From assembly GCA_964412385.1 (NCBI GenBank), contig CAYPOV010000015.1:1-26803 (forward strand): a DNA stretch of 26,803 nucleotides, given 5' to 3'. A model generated the notes under the pieces. The model saw only the letters and a program-made list of their open reading frames with translations, searched no databases and had not been told where the DNA came from. Both the position numbers and the translations under genes were made by a program. Positions 7,702 to 15,504 of the stretch are shown piece by piece (position 1 is the stretch's first letter; the number at the start of each line of letters is the position of its first letter). Source of the DNA: JBGSYN01 sp964412385. Its GTDB lineage: Bacteria > Pseudomonadota > Alphaproteobacteria > Geminicoccales > Geminicoccaceae.

Positions 7702-7871
7702 ACGCGTATCATGATCCACATCTTCTGCATTGTCCTCGGAGCACAAACCGATGGTTGACGAGTTCCGGGTGACAGCCTGCCCGAAGCCGATTAGTGATGC
7801 GGCCGCAACTCCCGACCCGGTACAAACGTGACCTGCGACATCATCAAACCTCGCCATCGCGGCGCTTATCC
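7702..7871. promoter_or_regulatory. Divergent intergenic region, aminotransferase / EEP gene
   Basis: These 170 nt separate two head-to-head genes, so promoters for both should lie here. I could not pick convincing -35/-10 pairs on either strand. A 10-bp palindrome, ATACGCGTAT (7700-7709), overlaps the aminotransferase start codon. Nothing else notable is visible. Confidence 0.4.
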
Positions 7872-8885
7872 ATGAACCATGCAGCCCCGGTCGCGCAAGG
7901 ATCGGCTTCTTTCAGGCTTCGATGGTTTAACGTTATCGTGACCAGTTTGTTCGTTCTCGCTGCCATCGCCCTCGTCACGGTCACCATTGCAAGCTTCTTG
8001 GGTCGTTACGATTGGCGCTTCGATCTTATCGCCCATTTCAGACCCCATCTCGCCATCATGGCTTTGGTTTTTGCGCTGTCGGCTTTGATCTTCTCACAGA
8101 AGTCAGTGGCCTTCGTGGGCTTGGTCTGTTGTGTCGTTCAGTTACCCGTTTTCTTTACAAGCATTCCAAAGCCAATTGATCAGGCAGCGGGCAAAAAGCT
8201 CAAGGTCATGACGATCAACGTGCTGAGTTCCAACACAAATCATGCGGCACTCATACGGCTGATCAAAGAGGCTCAACCGGACTTGCTTGCCCTTCAGGAA
8301 ATTGATTGGGATTGGCATGAAACGGCGCGCGACGTGGCCGAGCTTTTTCCCTATTCCTCAGTGCCAGCCCATCGACGGCCGGCAGACAATCTCATTTATA
8401 GCCGCTATCCCATTCTCGATGGCCACTATGACAATCCGGTCATAGGCGGCAGAAAACTACGTACCAGGGCCATCTTCACCACGATCGATGTCGAGGGTAC
8501 CGAAATTGAGTTCATCAATATTCACCCATCGCATCCGATGAGCCATCGGCTCTGGTCTTCGCGAAATAAGTACATGGAATGGGTGGTCGAGAAGATTGAC
8601 AACCTGCCTAATGGACGACGAGTTGTTCTCGTCGGCGATTGGAACCTCTCGCCTTGGTCACCCTGGTATCAGGACTTCATGAATGCGACCGGCCTGAAGG
8701 ATGCGGCCGCCATGAGCTATGGTGAGCCAACACGCCACCCGCGCGGCTTTCCCGAGTTCTATTTGTTGGGCGTGACGATCGACCATATTGCCGTTTCCCC
8801 GGATATCGCGGTCCTTGAGAGCGATGTAGGCCCAGATATCGGATCCGATCATCGTCCCGTCACGGCGATTATCCAGCTTCCATGA
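7872..8885 (+). CDS. Membrane-anchored endonuclease/exonuclease/phosphatase family protein
   Basis: The predicted product is an inner-membrane protein with a metal-dependent EEP-fold domain; relatives hydrolyse phosphoester bonds in nucleic acids, lipids or phosphosugars. The 337 residues split into three N-terminal membrane spans (about 18-44, 59-76, 78-98) and an EEP domain from about 109. Catalytic positions are visible: N116 in TINVLSS, E143 in LQEIDWDW, H218 in NIHPSHP, D256 and N258 in GDWNLS, D304-H305 in TIDHI, and D326-H327 in GSDHRPV. The set is complete, so it should be active. I chose ATG 7872; an in-frame ATG at 7794 would add a basic stretch before the first span. No clear ribosome-binding site is seen. 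One nucleotide separates its stop from xseA. YafD-like is the nearest label I can offer; substrate is unknown. Confidence 0.85.
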   Translation: MNHAAPVAQGSASFRLRWFNVIVTSLFVLAAIALVTVTIASFLGRYDWRFDLIAHFRPHLAIMALVFALSALIFSQKSVAFVGLVCCVVQLPVFFTSIPKPIDQAAGKKLKVMTINVLSSNTNHAALIRLIKEAQPDLLALQEIDWDWHETARDVAELFPYSSVPAHRRPADNLIYSRYPILDGHYDNPVIGGRKLRTRAIFTTIDVEGTEIEFINIHPSHPMSHRLWSSRNKYMEWVVEKIDNLPNGRRVVLVGDWNLSPWSPWYQDFMNATGLKDAAAMSYGEPTRHPRGFPEFYLLGVTIDHIAVSPDIAVLESDVGPDIGSDHRPVTAIIQLP

Positions 8886-8886
8886 T

Positions 8887-10473
8887 ATGAGCGACGATCT
8901 CTATTCGGCAGAATTCAGCAATAGCGAAACTGAACCGACAAACATCCCCGAGTTCACTGTCAGCGAACTCGCTTTCAGTCTCAAACGCACCGTTGAAGAC
9001 TCCTTTGGCCAAGTCCGTGTCCGTGGCGAGCTATCGGGCCTGAAAAAAGCCGCGTCTGGGCATCTCTATTTCGCGTTGAAAGACGACAAGGCGGTGCTCG
9101 ACGGTGTTTGCTGGCGCACCACGGCTTCGCGCATTTCCGTCGAGTTGGAAGATGGCCTCGAGGTCGTCTGCATCGGTAAGCTCAGTACCTACCCAGCCCG
9201 ATCGCGCTATCAGATCATTGTCGAGACGATCGAGCCGGCCGGCATCGGCGCCCTCATGGCGCTGCTCGAGGAGAGACGCAAGAAATTGCAGGCGGAAGGC
9301 CTCTTCGATGAAGAGCGCAAGCACCCGTTGCCGTATTTGCCCAATACAATCGGCGTCATCACCTCTCCGACCGGTGCCGTCATCAGGGATATTCTGCACC
9401 GACTCGAAGAGCGTTTTCCAAGCCATGTTCTGTTGTGGCCCGTCATGGTCCAGGGCCAAGGCAGTGTGGAACAAATCGAGGAAGCCATTAGGGGCTTCGA
9501 TTCGTTGGATCAATCCGCCGATCTACCCCGGCCCGACGTCCTCATCCTTGCGAGGGGTGGCGGATCGATCGAGGATTTGTGGTCGTTCAATGAAGAGGCC
9601 GTGATCCGCGCGGTCGCTGCCTGTAAGATACCAGTTATCTCTGCTGTTGGTCATGAAACCGACACCACATTGGTCGATCATGTCGCCGACAGAAGAGCAC
9701 CGACGCCCACCGCCGCCGCCGAAATTGCGGTGCCTGTCCGCCACGAACTCACGCGTGACATCAATGAGTGGAACGAGCGCCTCACCGACGCCATGGACCG
9801 CTCACTTGCCTCACATGGCGACAATTTACGCGGTCTCGGGCGTGGATTGCCCGATCCCGAAGCCCTCGTTGGCCTTGGCGAGCAGCGCACCGACGATATG
9901 GCGGAACGGCTACGATGGGCAGTAAGCCAACACTTTGATCGCCTTGAGCTTCATGCACGGTCGACAGGCCGCAACCTCAGAGCACCACGCGAAATCATCC
10001 GAGAGCGAACACAGTATGTCGAACTCCGTTCGGATCGCATGCGCACAACGGTTTTCGACGTACTCAAACAAGGCTCCCGTGACATGGCGCGGACTGGAGA
10101 CCGGCTCACTGCCATCTCCTTCGATGACAGACTTGACGAGGCCGCGGTTCGCATCGAGACGTCAGCCGAGCGACTAAGGCGCGGCTGGGAGGTGCGCGAT
10201 GCTGACTGGCGACGACGCCTGGAGGCAGGAACTGCGCTGCTCGAGAGCTTGAGCCATCGCCGCGTTCTCGAGCGCGGCTACGTACTTGTGAGAGCTGGAT
10301 CGCCGCCCCAGATCATGCGTCAAGCGTCTGCGGCGCGGGAACAGACATTACTTCACCTCGAGTTCTCGGATGGCGGTCTGCAGGTTGTTCCTGCCGATGA
10401 AGCACCAGAGCCAAAACCATCTTCCACAAGACCTCCTTCGGCAAAACGAAGATCTCAGGGCGAATTGTTTTGA
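8887..10473 (+). CDS. xseA: Exodeoxyribonuclease VII large subunit
   Basis: XseA is the catalytic subunit of exonuclease VII, which with XseB degrades single-stranded DNA in both directions to short acid-soluble pieces. The 528-residue product has an N-terminal OB-fold domain (about 20-115, FTVSELAFSLKRTVEDSFGQVRVRGELS region), then the nuclease domain with IGVITSPTGAVIRDI, ARGGGSIEDLWSFNEE and ISAVGHETDTTLVDHVADRRAPTPTAAAE, all hallmark XseA segments. A long arginine- and glutamate-rich helical part follows, where XseB binds, and a basic tail. It begins 1 nt after the EEP gene and its stop overlaps the mazG TTG start, so the three are one transcription unit. xseB is not in the window. Confidence 0.97.
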   Translation: MSDDLYSAEFSNSETEPTNIPEFTVSELAFSLKRTVEDSFGQVRVRGELSGLKKAASGHLYFALKDDKAVLDGVCWRTTASRISVELEDGLEVVCIGKLSTYPARSRYQIIVETIEPAGIGALMALLEERRKKLQAEGLFDEERKHPLPYLPNTIGVITSPTGAVIRDILHRLEERFPSHVLLWPVMVQGQGSVEQIEEAIRGFDSLDQSADLPRPDVLILARGGGSIEDLWSFNEEAVIRAVAACKIPVISAVGHETDTTLVDHVADRRAPTPTAAAEIAVPVRHELTRDINEWNERLTDAMDRSLASHGDNLRGLGRGLPDPEALVGLGEQRTDDMAERLRWAVSQHFDRLELHARSTGRNLRAPREIIRERTQYVELRSDRMRTTVFDVLKQGSRDMARTGDRLTAISFDDRLDEAAVRIETSAERLRRGWEVRDADWRRRLEAGTALLESLSHRRVLERGYVLVRAGSPPQIMRQASAAREQTLLHLEFSDGGLQVVPADEAPEPKPSSTRPPSAKRRSQGELF

Positions 10474-11276
10474 GCACCAAGGAGATTGAGCCCATCGATC
10501 GCCTGCTCGCAATCATGAGACAGCTTCGCGATCCTGAGAATGGGTGCCCCTGGGACATCGAGCAGACCTTTGAAACCATTGCTCCCTACACCGTCGAGGA
10601 AGCTTACGAGGTTGCCGACGCGATCAGCCGAGGACACTGGGAAGACCTCCGCCAAGAATTGGGCGATCTGCTGCTTCAAGTGGTCTACCATAGTCAAATG
10701 GCTCGGGAAGCAGGTCACTTCGATTTCAAAGAAGTCACTGAAGCTATCAGTGCGAAAATGGTTGCCCGACATCCTCACGTGTTCGGCAGTGAATCCGTCG
10801 ACGATGCGGACGCGATGAGGAAGCGCTGGGAAGATCTGAAAGCAGCGGAACGGCAAGCAAAGACGGAAGGACCAACAAGTCTGCTCGACGATGTTGCGTT
10901 GGGGTTCCCGGCCCTCATGAGGGCCCAAAAACTGCAGAAACGCGCTGCGCGCGTAGGCTTTGATTGGCCCGAAATCGCTCCCGTCATCGACAAGCTCAAG
11001 GAAGAGATCGAGGAACTGGAGGCAGCAACGCGCCCAACCGGGAAAACACCCGAAGAAATCGACGAACTGGGTGACGTCTTGTTTGCTGTCGCCAACTACG
11101 CGCGTCATCGGGGCATCGATCTTGAGGAATGCCTACGCGCGGCCAATCGAAAGTTCGAGCGCAGGTTTCGCTTTATGGAGCAGGAAGCCAGCCTACGCGG
11201 CATCGACCTGGAAGAATCGGAATTGAGCGTGCTGGAAACGCTTTGGCAGGCGGCTAAGCGCGCTGAAGACCGCTAG
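10470..11276 (+). CDS. mazG: Nucleoside triphosphate pyrophosphohydrolase
   Basis: MazG hydrolyses (d)NTPs to NMP and pyrophosphate, clearing aberrant nucleotides. The 268-residue protein contains two MazG domains. The first has PWDIEQTFETIAPYTVEEAYEV with metal-binding E43, E44 and E47, and ELGDLLLQVVYH with E63 and D66. The second has KEEIEELEA and EEIDELGDVLFAVANYARH. The start is a TTG at 10470 that overlaps the xseA stop (TTGA). AGGG lies about 10 nt upstream, and family similarity begins by residue 8 (PIDRLLAIM), before the first in-frame ATG. The last 23 bases overlap the 3' end of hflX on the opposite strand. Confidence 0.94.
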   Translation: MSTKEIEPIDRLLAIMRQLRDPENGCPWDIEQTFETIAPYTVEEAYEVADAISRGHWEDLRQELGDLLLQVVYHSQMAREAGHFDFKEVTEAISAKMVARHPHVFGSESVDDADAMRKRWEDLKAAERQAKTEGPTSLLDDVALGFPALMRAQKLQKRAARVGFDWPEIAPVIDKLKEEIEELEAATRPTGKTPEEIDELGDVLFAVANYARHRGIDLEECLRAANRKFERRFRFMEQEASLRGIDLEESELSVLETLWQAAKRAEDR

Positions 11277-12609
11277 CCGGCACCTGCTTCGGATCTCTGT
11301 CCGCTAGCGTGATCGCATAATTGGGGTAAATGTCGCCAAACTGACCCAAACGCTTGTCGTCCATCCTCACGGACAGAAGCAAATGACTTTCTCCGTGTTC
11401 GCTCTCAATTGAGTTGCAGGAGAGAATGCTACAGTTTCGATGTAGCCACGAGAGCACATCGCCTGCGGACGCCGGAATCGTGATCACCACCTCCGTTTCG
11501 CCCAATGCCAACCGCTCATCGATGGTCTCAAGAAGTTGATCGATACCCTCGCCCGTTAGTGCGGAAATGAGGAACGCGTGCTTCTCCCGCTTCACTGCGG
11601 CGCGAACGGCGGTTCGGCTTTCGCCATCGGTAAGGTCGACTTTGTTCCAGGCTTCGAGAGCACGTTCTCGGTAGGCAATCTCATCGATATCGAGTTCAGC
11701 CAAGACTTCTCGGACATCCTTTGCCTGGCTATCAGTTTCGGGATCAGCGATATCGCGCACGTGAATGAGCATATCGGCGCTGACAACTTCTTCGAGCGTT
11801 GCGCGAAATGCTGCAACGAGCATGGTTGGCAAGTCACTAATAAAACCCACCGTATCGGCCAGGACGCATTGACGGCCGGAGGGTAACGACAGGATGCGCA
11901 TTGTTGGATCAAGGGTTGCAAAGAGCTTGTCTTCCGCCGCAACGGCCGATCCCGTCAGCTTGTTGAAAAGGGTCGACTTTCCAGCATTGGTATAGCCAAC
12001 CAAAGCGACAACCGGGTAGGGAACGCGTTCTCGGGCATTCCGGTGGAGGCCTCGGGTACGTTGCACATCGGCAAGCTGCTCGCGGATCTTGGTGATCCGT
12101 TCATCGATCCGACGACGATCGAGTTCGATCTGGCTTTCGCCGGGTCCGCCAATAAAGCCCAGACCGCCGCGCTGACGTTCGAGATGGGTCCAAGACCGAA
12201 CAAGGCGGCTACGCTGATATGTAAGTGCGGCCAACTCGACTTGAAGCACGCCCTCGCGTGTCTGAGCGCGCGCCCCAAAAATCTCAAGGATCAAGCCGGT
12301 TCGATCAATGACCTTAGTCTTCCAGGCGCGCTCGAGATTGCGTTGCTGAATAGGCGAAAGCACGCCATCGATGATGACAATAGCAACATCGCCTGAACTC
12401 AGCTCATCTCCATACTCTTCGACCTTGCCGGCACCGAGCAGTGTTGCGGGGGTGAAACGACGCAGCGCCACCGCCTCGCCTCGACCGACATCGAGCCCGA
12501 TCGAGCCCGATAGTGCTTTGGCTTCAGCCAGACGGGTATCGGCGCGAGCTCTAGCACGCGGGTCGGACGCGTCGTAGGGATGAAGGACCCACGCACGTCC
12601 GCTCGACAA
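11254..12609 (-). CDS. hflX: Ribosome-associated GTPase HflX
   Basis: HflX is a GTPase that binds the 50S subunit and splits stalled ribosomes after stress. The 451 residues show the N-terminal HflX domain (about 1-190, with LLGAGKVEE, DGVLSPIQQRNLE, RTGLILEIFGARAQTREG and the glycine-rich GGLGFIGGPGESQ), then the G domain: G1 GYTNAGKST at 205-213, DTVGF at 252-256, NKVD at 322-325 and SALTGEG. A C-terminal domain follows. No ATG or GTG is available, so TTG 12609 is the likely start; CTG codons at 12633 and 12639 in the same frame are alternatives near a GAGG sequence. It follows hfq as in many proteobacteria and is probably co-transcribed with it. Confidence 0.94.
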   Translation of the reverse strand: MSSGRAWVLHPYDASDPRARARADTRLAEAKALSGSIGLDVGRGEAVALRRFTPATLLGAGKVEEYGDELSSGDVAIVIIDGVLSPIQQRNLERAWKTKVIDRTGLILEIFGARAQTREGVLQVELAALTYQRSRLVRSWTHLERQRGGLGFIGGPGESQIELDRRRIDERITKIREQLADVQRTRGLHRNARERVPYPVVALVGYTNAGKSTLFNKLTGSAVAAEDKLFATLDPTMRILSLPSGRQCVLADTVGFISDLPTMLVAAFRATLEEVVSADMLIHVRDIADPETDSQAKDVREVLAELDIDEIAYRERALEAWNKVDLTDGESRTAVRAAVKREKHAFLISALTGEGIDQLLETIDERLALGETEVVITIPASAGDVLSWLHRNCSILSCNSIESEHGESHLLLSVRMDDKRLGQFGDIYPNYAITLADRDPKQVPASGLQRA

Positions 12610-12635
12610 TGACTGAAGGGCTTGTTCGTCCAGTA

Positions 12636-12941
12636 TCAGACCTCGGGAGGCGATGCGGATTGAACTTCAGGTTGTTCGCCGCCGGGCGCTTGCGCACCAG
12701 CCTCATCTTGTGGAGGCTCGTAAAGGCGAACCGCGGCAGAAGGCATCACGGTCGAGACCGCGTGCTTGTAGACGAGCTGTACATGTCCGTCACGTTTCAA
12801 CAGCAAACAGAAATTATCAAACGAGCTGATAATACCTTGTAGTTTGACTCCGTTGATCAAGAAAATCGTGACTGGAATCTTGCTCTTGCGGACATGGTTC
12901 AAGAACACATCCTGCAAATTCTGTTGTTTTTCCGCCGGCAT
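12636..12941 (-). CDS. hfq: RNA chaperone Hfq
   Basis: Hfq is a hexameric Sm-like protein that pairs small RNAs with mRNAs. The 101-residue product has the Sm core in residues about 5-72: LQDVFLNHVRKSKIPVTIFL, VKLQGIISSFDNFCLLL (Sm1), and HVQLVYKHAVSTVMP (Sm2, with the proximal-face YKH motif). The C-terminal tail of about 25 residues is proline-, glutamate- and alanine-rich and probably disordered, longer than in most alphaproteobacteria that end soon after the core. AAGGA lies 7 nt before the ATG. It is preceded by dat and followed by hflX. The 214-nt leader holds a palindrome and an unexplained open frame, annotated separately. Confidence 0.97.
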   Translation of the reverse strand: MPAEKQQNLQDVFLNHVRKSKIPVTIFLINGVKLQGIISSFDNFCLLLKRDGHVQLVYKHAVSTVMPSAAVRLYEPPQDEAGAQAPGGEQPEVQSASPPEV

Positions 12942-12960
12942 CTTTTAATCCTTCGCGTTC

Positions 12961-13131
12961 TTAGGGGCGCGTGTGACAATTGTCATCGCTACTCTTCCTC
13001 AGGTGACCCATTTGAGGAGAAAGCACGGTTGTTGGCTCAACGACTTTGCCTGGATCCAACCAGTTCATCAGCTCACCGGCTTCGCTCGCATTGGGATAGG
13101 CGCCAATGATACGACCGGCAACCGCTAAATT
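12961..13131 (-). pseudogene. Coding-like open frame in the hfq leader, no conventional start
   Basis: Between dat and hfq, one minus-strand frame is open for 56 codons and ends at TAA 12963-12961. The conceptual peptide contains GRIIGAYPNASEAGEL and MNWLDPGKVVEP, and looks protein-like. Guanine is far commoner at codon position 1 than at position 2 (roughly 20 versus 13 of 56), as in real coding sequence. There is no ATG, GTG or TTG in the first 21 codons. The first ATG, at 13068, would give 35 residues, with a badly spaced ribosome-binding site. It could be a gene remnant, a leader peptide or chance; other frames here are partly open too. I do not recognise a family. Confidence 0.3.
12974..12985. 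promoter_or_regulatory. 12-bp perfect palindrome upstream of hfq
   Basis: TGACAATTGTCA is perfectly self-complementary and lies about 33 nt before the hfq start codon. Its position, size and symmetry suit a binding site for a dimeric regulator, but no regulator can be named from the sequence. As an RNA it would not form a stable hairpin, since it has no loop. Confidence 0.35.
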
Positions 13132-13159
13132 TCATAACCCATAGATGAAAAATCATCAA
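13131..13159 (-). promoter_or_regulatory. Candidate sigma-70 promoter for hfq
   Basis: On the minus strand, TTGATG (13159-13154) and TATGAA (13136-13131) are 17 nt apart, each matching consensus at 4 of 6 positions. The -35 box overlaps the dat stop codon. If used, it would give hfq a leader of about 180 nt. It is AT-rich compared with its surroundings, which favours it slightly. Confidence 0.3.
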
Positions 13160-14052
13160 TTTTCGAACTTTTCTTGATTTGCTCTAAGCCCCTGTTGCGC
13201 TGCATAAAGCTGCGCTAGTTTGCGGGTTTCTGATCCCGGATATCCATTGGCAACGGGACGACCGTCGATTGAAGTGACTGGCAGAACGAGTGACGTCGTG
13301 CTCGTCAGGAAGGCTTCCCGGGCGTTGTGGGCTTCCTCGACCGAAAAGGCCCGTTCATCGATAGACAAGCCTGCCTCACGCGCGAGTTCGAGAATGTATG
13401 ATCGCGTAACACCACCCAAGATCGTACAATCGAGCGGGTGTGTGATGATGCGACCGTCCCTGTCTATGATGAAGGCATTGGAGGAGGCACCCTCATGGAT
13501 CATGCCGTCGGCATCGTAAAGCCACGCTTCCCTGCAGTCCTGCGATGCAGCCGCCTGCTTCGCCAAGACATTGGCTAAGAGACTAATGGATTTAACATCA
13601 CATCGTGCCCAACGTTGGTCGGGAACGGTGATAACGGAGACCCCATTGGTTTGTTCGGTTTGGGTCGGAAACGGTGCACGGCGACATGTCACGACAACGG
13701 TCGGCGGTATTGGCCTCGAAGACACGTGATTGCGCGGCGCTGCACCACGAGTGATTTGAAGATAGAGGATCGCTTGACGAATTGTATTGCGCCGGTAGGT
13801 TTCTCTGAGAACGGTCTCAAGGGCGTTTGGGGACATCGGCATGGGAATGCCAAGTTCGGAGAGTGACCGTGTGAGGCGGTCGAGATGGCGCTCGAGATCG
13901 CCGATCCTCCCATCAACCACCTTGATGACCTCGTAGACCCCATCCGCGAACTGAAACCCCCGGTCTTCGATCCTGATGGCGGGCTCGCTCAACTGGCAAT
14001 ACCGACCGCCAACATATGCAATCCGCGTCAATCGCTTCCCATCCCTACTCAT
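13156..14052 (-). CDS. dat: D-amino acid aminotransferase, PLP fold type IV
   Basis: Dat interconverts D-amino acids and 2-oxo acids, typically supplying D-glutamate or D-alanine. The 298-residue protein has the class IV fold. Visible segments are YVGGRYCQLSEPAIRIEDRGFQFADGVYEV near the N-terminus (as two parts around residues 13-42), the PLP lysine K154 in ARCDVKSISLL, which matches the Dat signature with DVKS/DIKS, then MIHEGASSNAFII and TILGGVTRSYILELA. A D-amino acid role is better supported than branched-chain because of the DVKSISLL context, but 4-amino-4-deoxychorismate lyase-like activity cannot be excluded. It starts 14 nt after trkA and precedes hfq, an arrangement seen in other alphaproteobacteria. 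Confidence 0.87.
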   Translation of the reverse strand: MSRDGKRLTRIAYVGGRYCQLSEPAIRIEDRGFQFADGVYEVIKVVDGRIGDLERHLDRLTRSLSELGIPMPMSPNALETVLRETYRRNTIRQAILYLQITRGAAPRNHVSSRPIPPTVVVTCRRAPFPTQTEQTNGVSVITVPDQRWARCDVKSISLLANVLAKQAAASQDCREAWLYDADGMIHEGASSNAFIIDRDGRIITHPLDCTILGGVTRSYILELAREAGLSIDERAFSVEEAHNAREAFLTSTTSLVLPVTSIDGRPVANGYPGSETRKLAQLYAAQQGLRANQEKFEN

Positions 14053-14066
14053 TCGGCCGCGCGTCT

Positions 14067-15443
14067 TCAGAAATAGTCGACCCGCACCGCAAAAAGTTGC
14101 TCAACCCGCTTGACCATGTCGCTCCGTGCCACAGTGACCACACGGTCACGGGCTTTGATGACCGTGTCGCCGCGTGGCATCAATACTTGCCCTTCGCGGA
14201 TAATCGCACCAACGATAATCCCGCCTGACACTCGCAGCTCTCTGAGTGGTTTGCCTACAAGCGGTGAGGTTTCCAGGGCCTCCGCCTCGTAGATCTCGAC
14301 CTCGCCGTCACGAAGTGTATGAACCGACCTAATGCGACCCCGCCGAACATGCTGCAAAATGCGGGAGACGGTTATATCACGGGGATTGATCACGACATCG
14401 AGACCGACCTCGCGCGAGATCTCGTTATAGGCTCCCGTATTGAGAAGCGCCAATGAGCGCTGGCAGCCCATATTCTTCGCAAGCAATGAGACCATAATGT
14501 TGATCTCATCATTATTGGTGACTGCCACCAACGCCTCAGCGGCTACTATATTCGCCTCTTCCAAAAGCTCTCGATCACGTGCGTCGCCTCTCAGCACAAC
14601 ACTTCTTCGAAGTTGGTCGGCGACGAATTCGGCTCGCGACGTTTCATTCTCGATTATCTTGAGGCCAACGCCGGGAAGCTGGTTCTCGACTTCAGCCGCC
14701 AAAAAGAGGCCAACGTTTCCGCCACCGGCAACGACAATTCTCTCGTTACGCTGCTCTTGATATCCGAACGCGGGAAGAACCCTCGACAGATGCGATGTTT
14801 CGACAATTAGATGGGCTTCGTCGCCTGCGAAGATCTGATCGTCCGCATCAGGGATAAAGAAGCGACCTTCACGAACGATGCCAACACAAACAACATGGAG
14901 GTCCGGAAAGAGAAAAGTGAGTTGCCTGAGAGGTGTCTCGATAACCGGCGTGTCCTCGTGACAGCGGATCGCCATGAGCCTGACGAGATCATCGGCGAAC
15001 CTTACGACATTGAGCGCGCCCGGAACCTCGAGACTGGCAGCAATCGCGCGGGCGACCTCGACTTCCGGCGAGATAATCACATCGATGGGGAGATGGTCGC
15101 GTCGAAACAAATCCTGCCAACGTCCATGGAGATAATCCTGTTGGCGGATACGGGCGATTTTTGTGGGCACATTGAAGAGCGAATGCGCGACCTGGCACGC
15201 AACCATGTTGACTTCATCGCGTTGCGTGACCGCGATCATCAGATCGGCATCAGCAGCACCGGCACTATCCAAAACGCTCGGGTGCGACGCGTACCCCGCC
15301 ATCGCTTGGATATCGAGATTGTCGCCAATTTTTTGGACCAACTCTTGGCGCTGATCGATGACTGTCACGTCATTGCCGGCGGTCGCCAGATAGCGTGCTA
15401 TGTTGTAGCCGACCTGTCCGGCACCCGCGATCAGCACTTTCAT
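14067..15443 (-). CDS. trkA: Trk potassium uptake system NAD-binding protein TrkA
   Basis: TrkA is the peripheral cytoplasmic gating subunit that binds NAD(H) and regulates the TrkH/TrkG K+ channel. The 458 residues form two tandem RCK units. The first Rossmann fold starts MKVLIAGAGQVGYNIARYL with the acidic VIDQ strand end; the second begins IVVAGGGNVGLFLAAEV near residue 230 with the matching KIIENE. Each is followed by an RCK_C (TrkA_C) domain, the last including LVGKPLREL and GDTVIKARDRVV. No trkH is in the window. It lies 61 nt after ntrX, the conserved alphaproteobacterial neighbourhood, and 14 nt before dat. Confidence 0.95.
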   Translation of the reverse strand: MKVLIAGAGQVGYNIARYLATAGNDVTVIDQRQELVQKIGDNLDIQAMAGYASHPSVLDSAGAADADLMIAVTQRDEVNMVACQVAHSLFNVPTKIARIRQQDYLHGRWQDLFRRDHLPIDVIISPEVEVARAIAASLEVPGALNVVRFADDLVRLMAIRCHEDTPVIETPLRQLTFLFPDLHVVCVGIVREGRFFIPDADDQIFAGDEAHLIVETSHLSRVLPAFGYQEQRNERIVVAGGGNVGLFLAAEVENQLPGVGLKIIENETSRAEFVADQLRRSVVLRGDARDRELLEEANIVAAEALVAVTNNDEINIMVSLLAKNMGCQRSLALLNTGAYNEISREVGLDVVINPRDITVSRILQHVRRGRIRSVHTLRDGEVEIYEAEALETSPLVGKPLRELRVSGGIIVGAIIREGQVLMPRGDTVIKARDRVVTVARSDMVKRVEQLFAVRVDYF

Positions 15444-15504
15444 AAGGCTGCAGCAATCCCTGATGGGAAAATGGGGGGATGGAGCCTCAGTTCGTCAGAT
15501 CCCA

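Noticed and set aside
7700..7709. ATACGCGTAT palindrome at the aminotransferase start as an operator
   Set aside because: It is only 10 bp and overlaps the start codon; not distinguishable from chance without comparison.
7702..7857. 52-residue N-terminal extension of the aminotransferase
   Set aside because: It has no family similarity and would fill the divergent promoter gap; ATG 7701 gives the normal family start.
12894..13109. 71-codon plus-strand frame across the hfq start and leader
   Set aside because: It overlaps the hfq start on the opposite strand, has no ribosome-binding site and shows no coding-like composition.
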